Notes under the pieces: model-generated
The model's database searches: none
What the model was told of the DNA's origin: nothing
Seen by the model: the letters and a program-made list of their open reading frames with translations, nothing else
Made by a program: the position numbers and the translations under genes
Shown: positions 37,109-44,811 of the stretch, one piece after another
Layout of the letters: every line of letters starts with the position of its first letter
Position numbering within the stretch: position 1 is the first letter of the stretch
Origin: Nostoc flagelliforme FACHB-838
GTDB lineage: Bacteria; Cyanobacteriota; Cyanobacteriia; Cyanobacteriales; Nostocaceae
DNA length: 64,000 nucleotides
Direction: 5' to 3'
NCBI RefSeq assembly: GCF_014698065.1
Contig: NZ_JACJSI010000016.1
Coordinates: forward strand, 47,417 to 111,416

Positions 37109-39199
37109 TTATAGACGCTGTAAAATTAAATGATTGTCCGCAGTTAACCTTGCTTGCCAGTTAAGTTCCACTACAATTGTGCTAATTTTTTCGACAACGA
37201 TCGCAGGCCCATTAATACTATCTTCTGGTTGTAAATCTTCTCGTCGGTAAACCAGAGTATCATACCATCTATCGCTACTAAACATCCTTACTGTCTCAAG
37301 AAATGCAGGAGCTTCATCTATAGGGCGAGTACGAGTAATTAAAGGTTCTTCAGGAGTATCCATCTTCTGAATTACTTCTACTGAAGCTGATTCGACAATT
37401 AAAGTTTTATCTAATTGAATGAAACCATAACGGGATTTATGTTCAGCCTCAAATTCTTGTCGCATAACTACTACACCATCGGCAAAATTAACTGTCAATG
37501 TAGAGTTAGTTCCTGCATATTTTAAACTGACTTTTTGGACTGTTTCTGTTTGAATATTAACCTTATTTATTTCACTTCTAGCTTGAGCTTCTAAAGATTC
37601 CATTAACTGCTTTAATTTCGGGATTAATGCTTGATTTAAAGGCTGTTCTACACCCCCTTCTCTAATTGCCCGTACATCAGCTAATCCCATTCCGTAAGCA
37701 GAGAGAACACCAGCATAAGGATGTAAAAATATTTTTTTAATTCCCAACGTATCGGCAATTAAACAAGCGACTTGCCCACCTGCACCACCCAAACAACAAA
37801 GCACATATTGGGTAACATCATAACCACGTTGCAAACTGATTTGTTTAATTGCGTTCGCCATATTTTCTACTGCGATCGCAATAAATCCTGCGGCTACTTG
37901 TTCAGGAGTACAATCATTTAATATAGTGCCTTGAATGTCTTGGGCTAATTGTGTAAATTTCTGAATGACAATATCTTTGTCTAAAGGTAAATTGCCCTCA
38001 ATTCCAAAAACTGAAGGAAAATATTGTGGGTGAATTTTGCCTAACATCACATTGGCATCAGTAACTGCTAATGGGCCGCCACGTCGATAACAAGCAGGCC
38101 CAGGATTTGACCCAGCAGATTTCGGACCGACACGATAACTAGAACCATCAAAAAAGAGAACTGAACCACCGCCAGCAGCAATAGTATTAATTGCTAATAC
38201 AGGAACTCGCATCCGTGCCCCAGCAATTTCTGAATCTAGTTGTCGTTCATATTCTCCTTTAAAGTGGGCAACATCTGTACTTGTTCCACCCATATCAAAG
38301 GTGATAACTAACTCGAAGCCTGCTCTTTTACTAGTTTGAACTGCGCCAACAATACCGCCAGCCGGGCCACTTAAAATACTATCTTTTCCTTGAAATTGTT
38401 CGGCTGCGATTAAACCGCCATCAGATTTCATGAACATTAATTTGACTCCGGGCAACTGACTCGCTATTTTGTTGACGTAGCGACGCAGAATAGGAGTTAA
38501 ATAAGCATCAACTACTGTTGTATCTCCTCGGCTAACTAACTTCATTAAGGGACTAACTTGATGGGATACGGATATTTGGCTAAAGCCGATTTCTAAAGCA
38601 AGCTGGGCTATTTGTTGTTCGTGATTGGGATAGCGATCGCTGTGCATAAAAACAATAGCGCAACTCCGAATTCCTGTCTGGTAAACTGCTTCTAAGTCAC
38701 TTTTTACTTGTTCAATATTTATAGGTATTAATTCATTTCCGCTGGCATCGTAGCGTTCATCTATCTCAACCACTTGCTCATAAAGCATGGTTGGTAATAT
38801 GATCTGCCGGGCAAAAATATTAGGACGGTTTTGGTAGCCAATTCTTAAGGCATCTTTAAAGCCTTTGGTAATGAGAAGAACAAGGCGATCGCCTTTCCTT
38901 TCTAACAGCGCATTTGTGGCTACTGTTGTGCCCATTTTTGCTACTTCTATCGCTTCATTAGGAATGGGTTCATTATTAGAAATACCCATGATATCCCGAA
39001 TACCTTGGATAGCTGCATCTTGATATTGTTCGGGATTTTCTGAAAGTAGCTTATAGACTATAATCCATTGCTGATTAGGCAAAGTCACAATTAAAAAACG
39101 TTCAGAATGCTTTGAAAGTCTATCTATAATTACTTGATTATTAGTAACAGCGACAATATCTGTGAATGTACCACCACGGTCAGCAAAAACTTTCAACAT
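37109..39199 (-). CDS. hyuA: Hydantoinase A / 5-oxoprolinase alpha-type subunit
   Basis: 696 residues, HyuA family (actin-like ATPase fold). Motifs: N-terminal DRGGTFTD (7-14), MGTTVATNALLERKG, the phosphate motif FDMGGTSTDVA and LGGAGGQVAC. ATP-dependent ring opening of 5-oxoproline or hydantoins with HyuB. In many organisms hyuA and hyuB are adjacent or fused; here they are separated by an opposite-strand GNAT gene. Confidence 0.92.
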   Translation of the reverse strand: MLKVFADRGGTFTDIVAVTNNQVIIDRLSKHSERFLIVTLPNQQWIIVYKLLSENPEQYQDAAIQGIRDIMGISNNEPIPNEAIEVAKMGTTVATNALLERKGDRLVLLITKGFKDALRIGYQNRPNIFARQIILPTMLYEQVVEIDERYDASGNELIPINIEQVKSDLEAVYQTGIRSCAIVFMHSDRYPNHEQQIAQLALEIGFSQISVSHQVSPLMKLVSRGDTTVVDAYLTPILRRYVNKIASQLPGVKLMFMKSDGGLIAAEQFQGKDSILSGPAGGIVGAVQTSKRAGFELVITFDMGGTSTDVAHFKGEYERQLDSEIAGARMRVPVLAINTIAAGGGSVLFFDGSSYRVGPKSAGSNPGPACYRRGGPLAVTDANVMLGKIHPQYFPSVFGIEGNLPLDKDIVIQKFTQLAQDIQGTILNDCTPEQVAAGFIAIAVENMANAIKQISLQRGYDVTQYVLCCLGGAGGQVACLIADTLGIKKIFLHPYAGVLSAYGMGLADVRAIREGGVEQPLNQALIPKLKQLMESLEAQARSEINKVNIQTETVQKVSLKYAGTNSTLTVNFADGVVVMRQEFEAEHKSRYGFIQLDKTLIVESASVEVIQKMDTPEEPLITRTRPIDEAPAFLETVRMFSSDRWYDTLVYRREDLQPEDSINGPAIVVEKISTIVVELNWQARLTADNHLILQRL

Positions 39200-39308
39200 T
39201 ACTCTGTTTACTCGACACTATAGAGGTAGCATAACAATAGGATTTGAAATGTTTATACTTAGCACTCAATGTTTCATAAACCACACTCAATAACCCGCAG
39301 GAATCAAT

Positions 39309-40046
39309 ATGTCTGAGATTCAAAACCAAGTGGTAATCATTACCGGAGCCAGCAGTGGTTTAGGTGAGGCAACCGCGAAGAGACTTGCTGCTAGTGGAGC
39401 CAAGCTGATGCTGGCTGCCCGGCGCGAAGATCGGTTGAAAGAACTGGTTGCAGCGATCGCTAAATCAGGAGGGACTGCAACCTATCGAGTGACAGATGTG
39501 GCAGATCGCGCACAAGTGGAAGCCTTGGCAAAGGAAACTTTGAGTACATACAGCCGTATCGATGTGCTAATCAATAATGCGGGTTTGATGCCGCTCTCTC
39601 CCCTCGATCAAGTAAAGGTGGAGGAGTGGGATCAGATGATCGATGTCAATATCAAGGGCGTTCTCTATGGGATTGCTGCCGTATTGCCGATTATGCGTCA
39701 GCAAAAGTCTGGTCATGTTATTAACCTATCATCAGTGGCCGGACATAAGGTGTTTCCGGGGGCAGCAGTCTACTGTGCTACCAAGTACGCAGTGCGAGCG
39801 ATTTCTGAAGGGTTGCGGCTAGAGTCAAACGGCGAAATCCGTTCGACTAATATCTCACCAGGAGCCGTTGCCACTGAGTTGACTTCCACGATTACCGATA
39901 AAGACACAGCAGCGGGAATGGATCAACTTTATGCGATCGCTATTGATGCAGATGCCATTGCCCGGGCGATCGCCTACGCCATTGAGCAGCCTGCTGATGT
40001 TGATGTGAATGAAATGATTATCCGTCCCACACGTCAAGAACTTTAG
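39309..40046 (+). CDS. Classical SDR family oxidoreductase
   Basis: 245 residues, classical short-chain dehydrogenase. Cofactor motif TGASSGLG (12-19), NNAG (89-92), active-site S142, Y155 and K159 (YCATK). ARRED after beta-2 suggests NADP preference. Substrate unknown. RBS-like CAGGAAT precedes the ATG. Confidence 0.9.
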   Translation: MSEIQNQVVIITGASSGLGEATAKRLAASGAKLMLAARREDRLKELVAAIAKSGGTATYRVTDVADRAQVEALAKETLSTYSRIDVLINNAGLMPLSPLDQVKVEEWDQMIDVNIKGVLYGIAAVLPIMRQQKSGHVINLSSVAGHKVFPGAAVYCATKYAVRAISEGLRLESNGEIRSTNISPGAVATELTSTITDKDTAAGMDQLYAIAIDADAIARAIAYAIEQPADVDVNEMIIRPTRQEL

Positions 40047-40077
40047 ATTTGAGCTAACAAAAGTCGTAACACACAAC

Positions 40078-40222
40078 TTTTAACCTCGTTCCCAGTTTGA
40101 AGACTGGGAATGTATTCTAAGAGGCTCTGCCTCCTCTGTCTTGACCAGACCCAGAATGCGTTCCCAGGCTGGAGCCTGGGAACGAGGCAACACAAGAGTT
40201 TGGACTTATCTTAGTGCCATTC
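40078..40222. mobile_element. MITE-like palindromic element, copy 2
   Basis: Shares the CCTCGTTCCCAG ... CTGGGAACGAGG core and the flanking CAACACAAGA(G/C)TTTG(G/A)ACTTATCTT segment with copy 1 (10770-10957). Right end ACTTATCTTAGTGCCATTC is the inverse of copy 1's left end. The left end here is degraded. Confidence 0.65.
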
Positions 40223-40226
40223 GTTT

Positions 40227-41408
40227 TTAGCCTTTTACACACACAACTTGTTTCAAGGTAGCAACTATTTCAACAAGGTCTGTTTGTTGATTAATCACCT
40301 CATCTATAGACTTATAAGCACCAGGAATTTCATCTAATACACCCTCATCTTTGCGGCATTCTACGCCATTTGTTTGCTCTATCAAATCATCAAGTGTGTA
40401 AACGTTTTTTGCCTTATTTCTAGACATTAAACGCCCTGCACCATGACTACAAGAACAGAAGCTGTGGGCATTACCTTTACCCTTAACGATGAAAGACTTT
40501 GCCCCCATTGAACCAGGAATAATCCCATAATCTTCAATTTGAGCGCGAACTGCACCTTTGCGAGTTACATATACATCTTCGTCAAAATGCACTTCTTTTT
40601 CAGCGTAATTGTGATGACAATTAACCTGCAATAAAGGTTTAGTTGCCTTCCCACCTGCCAGATGCTTCTCAACTATGTGCTTAAAACGCGCCATCATCAC
40701 ATCACGGTTGACACGCGCATAGTTTTGTGACCATTGCAAATCGTGCCAATATGCTTGAAATTCTGGCGTACCAGCGACAAAGTGAGCCAAATCAGGGTCA
40801 GGCAATTTATTACCTGCCATTTTTGCTAATTCCCTGGCTGTGTGAATATGGCACTGGGCTAGTTTATTGCCGATGTTGCGCGAACCAGAATGTAGCATCA
40901 GCCAAACTTGGTTCTCTGTATCGAGGCACACTTCAATAAAGTGGTTTCCTCCACCGAGAGAACCCATCTGTTTCATGGCTTTACTTTGTAGGTCTTGCAC
41001 GCCGCGATGCAAGTCTTTAAAATCATCCCAGTGTTGCCAGTTGCTAACAGATTTTTCAACGTCTTTATTTTCATTAAATCCAGTTGGAATTGCTGCTTCA
41101 ATATCCAGGCGGATTTTCTTCAGTTTACCTTCTAGTTGTTCAGCGGTAAATACTGTTTTGATCGCGCTCATACCACAACCAATATCCACACCGACAGCCG
41201 CTGGTATAATTGCTTCTTTGGTTGCAATTACAGAACCTACTAAAGCACCTTTTCCTAAGTGAACATCTGGCATTAAGGCGACGTGCTTAAATACAAATGG
41301 TAATGATGCCACATTCTTTGCCATCTTAGTTTCTTCTGGCCCCAAAGAATGATTTGCCCAAGATAAGACGGGTGCTGGTGTGGTAATTTCTAATTTTTCG
41401 TAGGGCAT
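40227..41408 (-). CDS. rtcB: RtcB-family RNA ligase
   Basis: 393 residues, short form of the RtcB family, which joins 3'-phosphate and 5'-OH RNA ends using GTP and Mn. Metal and active-site residues: D75/C78 (VGVDIGCGM), N155-H156 (GGGNHFIE), H173 (LHSGSR), H265/H266 (CHHNYAE) and the guanylylated His H322 (CSHGAGR). Start ATG at 41408. No RtcA or archease gene adjacent. Confidence 0.92.
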   Translation of the reverse strand: MPYEKLEITTPAPVLSWANHSLGPEETKMAKNVASLPFVFKHVALMPDVHLGKGALVGSVIATKEAIIPAAVGVDIGCGMSAIKTVFTAEQLEGKLKKIRLDIEAAIPTGFNENKDVEKSVSNWQHWDDFKDLHRGVQDLQSKAMKQMGSLGGGNHFIEVCLDTENQVWLMLHSGSRNIGNKLAQCHIHTARELAKMAGNKLPDPDLAHFVAGTPEFQAYWHDLQWSQNYARVNRDVMMARFKHIVEKHLAGGKATKPLLQVNCHHNYAEKEVHFDEDVYVTRKGAVRAQIEDYGIIPGSMGAKSFIVKGKGNAHSFCSCSHGAGRLMSRNKAKNVYTLDDLIEQTNGVECRKDEGVLDEIPGAYKSIDEVINQQTDLVEIVATLKQVVCVKG

Positions 41409-41812
41409 AATTTTTCTATTTTGGATTTTAAATTTTAGATTTCGGATTAGGCTGATGGCACTGATAATTATCAGTATGATTTACAACTCATTATTGAGGT
41501 ACTTTTCAAGCTATTTTTTCAGGTTTGTAGTCAGGATTTTAGTGCGTTTTACAAACTTGTTTACTCATCAATTTAAACTTGACAGCCTACTACTTAGTTG
41601 TAACAATTTAAATGCTGTATTGTCTTTCATTTGCCTAGCTCAATTTTCGTGAAGCTGAAGAATTACTTTTAGGACGTAACACTTTGTATTACAAATGTAA
41701 CAAAGTAAATTACAAAAGTCAAGCCGATCGCCATAGAACGAAAAGATGTATTAAAATTTGTAAAGAAAAAACTCTGATTGAAAAAACTCTAACAACTTCT
41801 GAAACAACACCT
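41409..41812. other. Intergenic region
   Basis: No convincing gene. Contains frames for a hydrophobic 65-residue peptide (41455-41652) without supporting signals, and serves as the divergent promoter region of rtcB and the methyltransferase. Confidence 0.45.
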
Positions 41813-42697
41813 ATGGCAGTGCGTCAAGATACAATCTGGGAACGTTTTTTATCCCCTGTAGTGCGTCTTTTGATTGATGAGGAAGGGTTACGGCGTTACG
41901 CTGATAGTATCGATTGGGAGAAAGAGTGCGATCGCTATCGACGAGGTGATGTGATAATTCCGGCGTACTACAGCAGTCAAAACTTTCACGGTGTTACAGG
42001 CGGATATCTGAATTACGGTGCAGCAGTTAGTTACGATCCGATTACTCAATATGTTGTACCGCCGAATGAAACTATTGTCCGTCAGGCTTTAGTTGATGCC
42101 GTCAAGGTAAAACCACGACGCATACTTGATTTAGGCTGCGGTACAGGTTCCACTACTTTAATGTTAAAGCAGGCTTTCCCTGAAGCGGAAGTTATTGGTT
42201 TGGATTTATCACCCTACATGCTGGTAAGGGCAGAAGATAAAGCTAGAAATGCTGGTTTAGAGATACTCTGGCGACACGGGAATGCTGAAAAAACCAGCTT
42301 TAGAAATGCAACATTTGACTTAGTGACAGCTTCTTTGCTATTCCACGAAACACCAGATGCGGCATCCCTAGCAATTTTGCGGGAAAGCTTTCGGTTGCTG
42401 GTAGCTGGAGGGCAAGTATTAATACTCGATGGTAATCAGAAGACTCTGCGTCAGTTAGAATGGCTTAATGATGTTTTTGAAGAGCCATATATTCGTGAGT
42501 ATGCTGCTGGTAGCGTAGAGGCGAATATGGGTGCAGCCGGATTTGAAGCTGTGCGATCGCACGATGTATGGTGGATCAATCAGGTAACTAGCGGCATTAA
42601 ACCAATAGCAACCGAAAATATCCGTCGGTATATTCCCACATCAATAGATAATGATTTGGAGGGACTTGGATCTCCAGCATTTGGCATAAGGGCATGA
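41813..42697 (+). CDS. Class I SAM-dependent methyltransferase
   Basis: 294 residues from ATG 41813 (MAVRQDTIWERF), chosen because the 43 codons upstream of it in the open frame are lysine-rich and unlike the family. Motif I ILDLGCGTGST (about 103-113), motif II EVIGLDLS, and a DGNQKTL segment. Substrate unknown. Its stop overlaps the next gene's start by four bases (ATGA), so the two are coupled. Confidence 0.85.
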   Translation: MAVRQDTIWERFLSPVVRLLIDEEGLRRYADSIDWEKECDRYRRGDVIIPAYYSSQNFHGVTGGYLNYGAAVSYDPITQYVVPPNETIVRQALVDAVKVKPRRILDLGCGTGSTTLMLKQAFPEAEVIGLDLSPYMLVRAEDKARNAGLEILWRHGNAEKTSFRNATFDLVTASLLFHETPDAASLAILRESFRLLVAGGQVLILDGNQKTLRQLEWLNDVFEEPYIREYAAGSVEANMGAAGFEAVRSHDVWWINQVTSGIKPIATENIRRYIPTSIDNDLEGLGSPAFGIRA

Positions 42698-43422
42698 GTT
42701 TAAAGGCAGTTCTTTTTGATTTTAATGGTGTCATCATTAACGATGAGCCAATCCACCTGCAACTGATAGATGAGATTCTCATTGAAGAAAATCTCCAACC
42801 CCAACGGGTGAGTGAGCGTCAAGCTTCTCTTGGACGCAGCGATCGCGCTTGTTTTCAGCAACTACTCGCTAATCGTGGTAGAGTCGCTAACGAAAGCTAT
42901 TTAACTCAGTTGCTGTACCGCAAAGCCCAAGCCTATGTGGTAGAACTAGAGAAAATCGAGAAACTGCCTTTATATCCAGGTGTAGAAGATTTAATTTTTC
43001 AGGTGCGATCGCAGAATCTAAAACTAGGATTAGTTAGTGGTGCTATTCGCCAAGAAATAGAATTGGTACTCCATCGAGCTAAACTGGCCGAACATTTTAA
43101 AATTATCGTCGCGGGTGATGACATTACCACCAGTAAACCAGAACCCGATGGTTATCTACTGGCAGTGAAACGCCTAAATAAAGAATATCCTGAATTGAAT
43201 CTTCAACCACACGAGTGTCTGGCAATTGAAGATACTCCAGCAGGTATCGAAGCGGCAAAGCGATCGCACATGCAAGTTGTAGGTGTAGCGAATACTTACC
43301 CATTCCACATGCTCCAGCGCTGCTGTAACTGGACTGTTGATTATCTCAGTGATTTGGAACTCGAACGCGTGCAGAAAGTTTATTCTCAAAAACAGCCTCA
43401 GCCATCGGCAACTGAATGTTAG
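42694..43422 (+). CDS. HAD hydrolase, beta-phosphoglucomutase-like, with DFN in place of DxD
   Basis: 242 residues. Nucleophile D9 is in FDFNGVI; the usual second Asp (general acid/base) is Asn11. Motif II LVSGA (about 111-115), Lys in motif III TSKPEPDGY and acidic motif IV AIEDTPAGI are intact. The DFN change is seen in some HAD subfamilies but alters the usual chemistry. Translationally coupled to the methyltransferase upstream. Confidence 0.87.
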   Translation: MSLKAVLFDFNGVIINDEPIHLQLIDEILIEENLQPQRVSERQASLGRSDRACFQQLLANRGRVANESYLTQLLYRKAQAYVVELEKIEKLPLYPGVEDLIFQVRSQNLKLGLVSGAIRQEIELVLHRAKLAEHFKIIVAGDDITTSKPEPDGYLLAVKRLNKEYPELNLQPHECLAIEDTPAGIEAAKRSHMQVVGVANTYPFHMLQRCCNWTVDYLSDLELERVQKVYSQKQPQPSATEC

Positions 43423-43487
43423 AATACTCTATGGTGATAGTGTATTAAGTTAATAAGTAATATTACTCTTGACTTAGCAACGATTAA

Positions 43488-43560
43488 GGGGAATTAGCTC
43501 AGTTGGTAGAGCGCTGCGATCGCACCGCAGAGGCCATCGGTTCAAATCCGTTATTCTCCA
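43488..43560 (+). tRNA. tRNA-Ala (anticodon CGC)
   Basis: 73-nt cloverleaf without encoded CCA. Acceptor GGGGAAT pairs with ATTCTCC, with the G3-U70 alanine identity pair. D-arm GCTC...GAGC, anticodon stem CTGCG/CGCAG with loop ATCGCAC (anticodon CGC at 43521-43523), T-arm with TTCAAAT loop and one U-U mismatch. A HIP1 palindrome GCGATCGC spans the anticodon loop. A V-K CAST-type transposon end begins 2 bp after its 3' end. Confidence 0.93.
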
Positions 43561-43562
43561 TT

Positions 43563-43719
43563 TGTACATTAAATAATTATTGTCAGTTTTAAAGAATTAA
43601 TGTCCAGTTTTTCCAAGTTCAGGGGCATAATTTACGTAGTTTCGCGGCTTTTAGCAATTAAATCAATTTTAAAGAATTATTGTCCAGAGTTGAAACCAGT
43701 TTTAAAGAATTATTGTCCA
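43563..43719 (+). mobile_element. Transposon end of Tn7-like/CAST type with TnsB-type repeats
   Basis: Starts TGTACA (43563-43568), as Tn7/Tn5090-like ends of cyanobacterial V-K CASTs do. A partial site ATAATTATTGTCA follows directly, then three full 20-bp sites TTTTAAAGAATTAWTGTCCA at 43587-43606, 43667-43686 and 43700-43719; the last two are identical. All are in the same orientation. The A+T-rich core with TGTC resembles TnsB sites of known V-K elements, such as the ShCAST end as I remember it. Confidence 0.78.
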
Positions 43720-43910
43720 AAATCAGCCTGTAAAACTCGGCTAAATATATGGTTGCTAATTTAATTTATTACAGCAAGCCCAAGGCTCTTAAATAACAAG
43801 AGTAGCTTTAAAGCCCTTTTTTTTGCAGTCTAATTAAAAAAATATACTACCTCTTGTTTTGCTGTTTTCACGCAAACAGAGGCTTCGCTACTATATCGCT
43901 GCGTTTCTAC
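43720..43910. other. Non-coding stretch between transposon end and homing guide
   Basis: No gene. Contains GGGCTT/AAGCCC hairpin material and a T-run (near 43818-43825) that could end or start the minus-strand guide transcript. Confidence 0.4.
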
Positions 43911-43927
43911 GTGCGATCGCAGCGCTC
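43911..43927 (-). CRISPR. Delocalised homing spacer matching the adjacent tRNA-Ala
   Basis: On the minus strand this reads GAGCGCTGCGATCGCAC, identical over 17 nt to 43509-43525 in the tRNA-Ala gene. The match is preceded in the tRNA by GGTA (43505-43508), an NGTN PAM as used by Cas12k. It directly follows a repeat-like sequence ending GGTTTGAAAG. The match stops after 17 nt, as is usual for V-K homing guides. Confidence 0.8.
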
Positions 43928-43947
43928 CTTTCAAACCATTCTAAAAC
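43928..43947 (-). CRISPR. Short atypical CRISPR repeat before the homing spacer
   Basis: Minus-strand GTTTTAGAATGGTTTGAAAG. It keeps both ends of a V-K repeat (GTTT... and ...GGTTTGAAAG) but lacks the central C-rich part, matching the truncated repeats described for delocalised V-K guides. Confidence 0.65.
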
Positions 43948-43985
43948 AGGATTATACAGCCAAAGTGGCTCTTCAATAATGAAAA

Positions 43986-44022
43986 CTTTCTGCTTACCAC
44001 CTAAAGGGAAGACTTTGGAAAC
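43986..44022 (-). CRISPR. Second, degenerate 37-nt CRISPR-repeat-like unit
   Basis: Minus strand: begins GTTTCCAAAGTCTTCCC and ends GGTGGTAAGCAGAAAG. Aligns with the unit at 44067-44100. 38 nt separate it from the short repeat before the homing spacer. Confidence 0.5.
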
Positions 44023-44066
44023 CCCACGCTCCCGTTGCAGGTAAAACGTGGGACAACTTTAATTGT

Positions 44067-44100
44067 CTTTCAACCCACCAAGCGGGAGGGCTTTAGAAAC
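44067..44100 (-). CRISPR. CRISPR-repeat-like unit of V-K type
   Basis: Minus strand: begins GTTTCTAAAGCCCTCCCG and ends GGTGGGTTGAAAG. This strongly resembles the V-K CAST repeat (GTTTCAAC...CCATCCC...GGTGGGTTGAAAG in ShCAST as I recall it). 44 nt separate it from the next unit. Confidence 0.6.
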
Positions 44101-44290
44101 ATTGTACATTTGTTAAAGCTAGTTGTCGTTCTGGCGATCGCGGTGGGTATTTTTGAGCAGAAATGGCCAGTTGTAATAAATATGAATCTAGTTCATCTTG
44201 TTCGGGATGATACATCTGAAACTCCAAAAGCGACGAAAACGAATCTCTATTTTTTTCTCCCTGTGCAGCCCGAAGTTTTATGCCAAACAA
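44093..44290 (-). pseudogene. Fragment of an unrecognised protein gene
   Basis: A minus-strand frame encodes a segment containing DELDSYLLQLAISAQKYPP and SPERQLALTN, which looks like the start of a helical protein but runs into the CRISPR-repeat-like unit and stops. Probably a truncated gene; identity unknown. Confidence 0.3.
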
Positions 44291-44811
44291 CTATTTTAGT
44301 TACGAATCTTTACATTGATCAATGCAAAAAACTAGCTTCTGATGGGCAATCCCAAGGAAAAATCTAACTTTTGCTTAAAAAACTAAGTGAACTTTTGTAA
44401 CTAAAATCCGATATTTGCATAAAAAAAGTTGCAGTAGACAAGAGAAACAATAAAAGCTGTATCGAAACTATATAGGTTATGACTATAAAAAACTCTACCC
44501 ACAAGGGAATGAAATTTTTGGGCATGGGGAATCGGGAATAGGGCATGGGTAAGAATTACCAATGCCCTATGCCCAATACCTCAAGCGGTGGCTATCCCTT
44601 TCCATCCACAAAAAAATAGAGTTTACCGACGCTTTCGATGAATTCGAGAAAACAAAGCCTGACTTAAAGGATTGAAATGCTTTCATAAGTTTGCAGAAAG
44701 CGGTAATTCTGATTCGATTCGACAAAAGTCGTATTAAACCAGATGCAACCGCAGCTTAGTGATGAAAAGTCATTTTTAAAAGCTTATTCAGTAATTGCAG
44801 TGAATTGAACT
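44291..44811. other. Intergenic region
   Basis: No gene. Contains an imperfect palindrome GGGCATGGGGAATCGGGAAT / GCCCTATGCCCAATACC around 44520-44580, a common cyanobacterial intergenic repeat. This is where cas12k and a tracrRNA would be expected if a complete V-K element were present, but neither is seen. Confidence 0.5.

Noticed and set aside
41455..41652. 65-codon hydrophobic frame between rtcB and the methyltransferase
   Set aside because: Low-complexity AT-rich frame with no ribosome site; likely chance.
44103..44108. Second TGTACA as the far end of a mini-transposon
   Set aside because: No TnsB-type repeats lie on the inner (left) side; TGTACA alone is a common hexamer. Only a weakly similar TTAAAGCTAGTTGTC follows to the right, within coding-like sequence.
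43859..44367. Two plus-strand frames (61 and 110 codons)
   Set aside because: They run across the CRISPR-repeat-like units and homing spacer, and their peptides resemble nothing.
44291..44811. tracrRNA or cas12k next to the repeats
   Set aside because: No long minus-strand frame and no sequence resembling the known V-K tracrRNA was seen.
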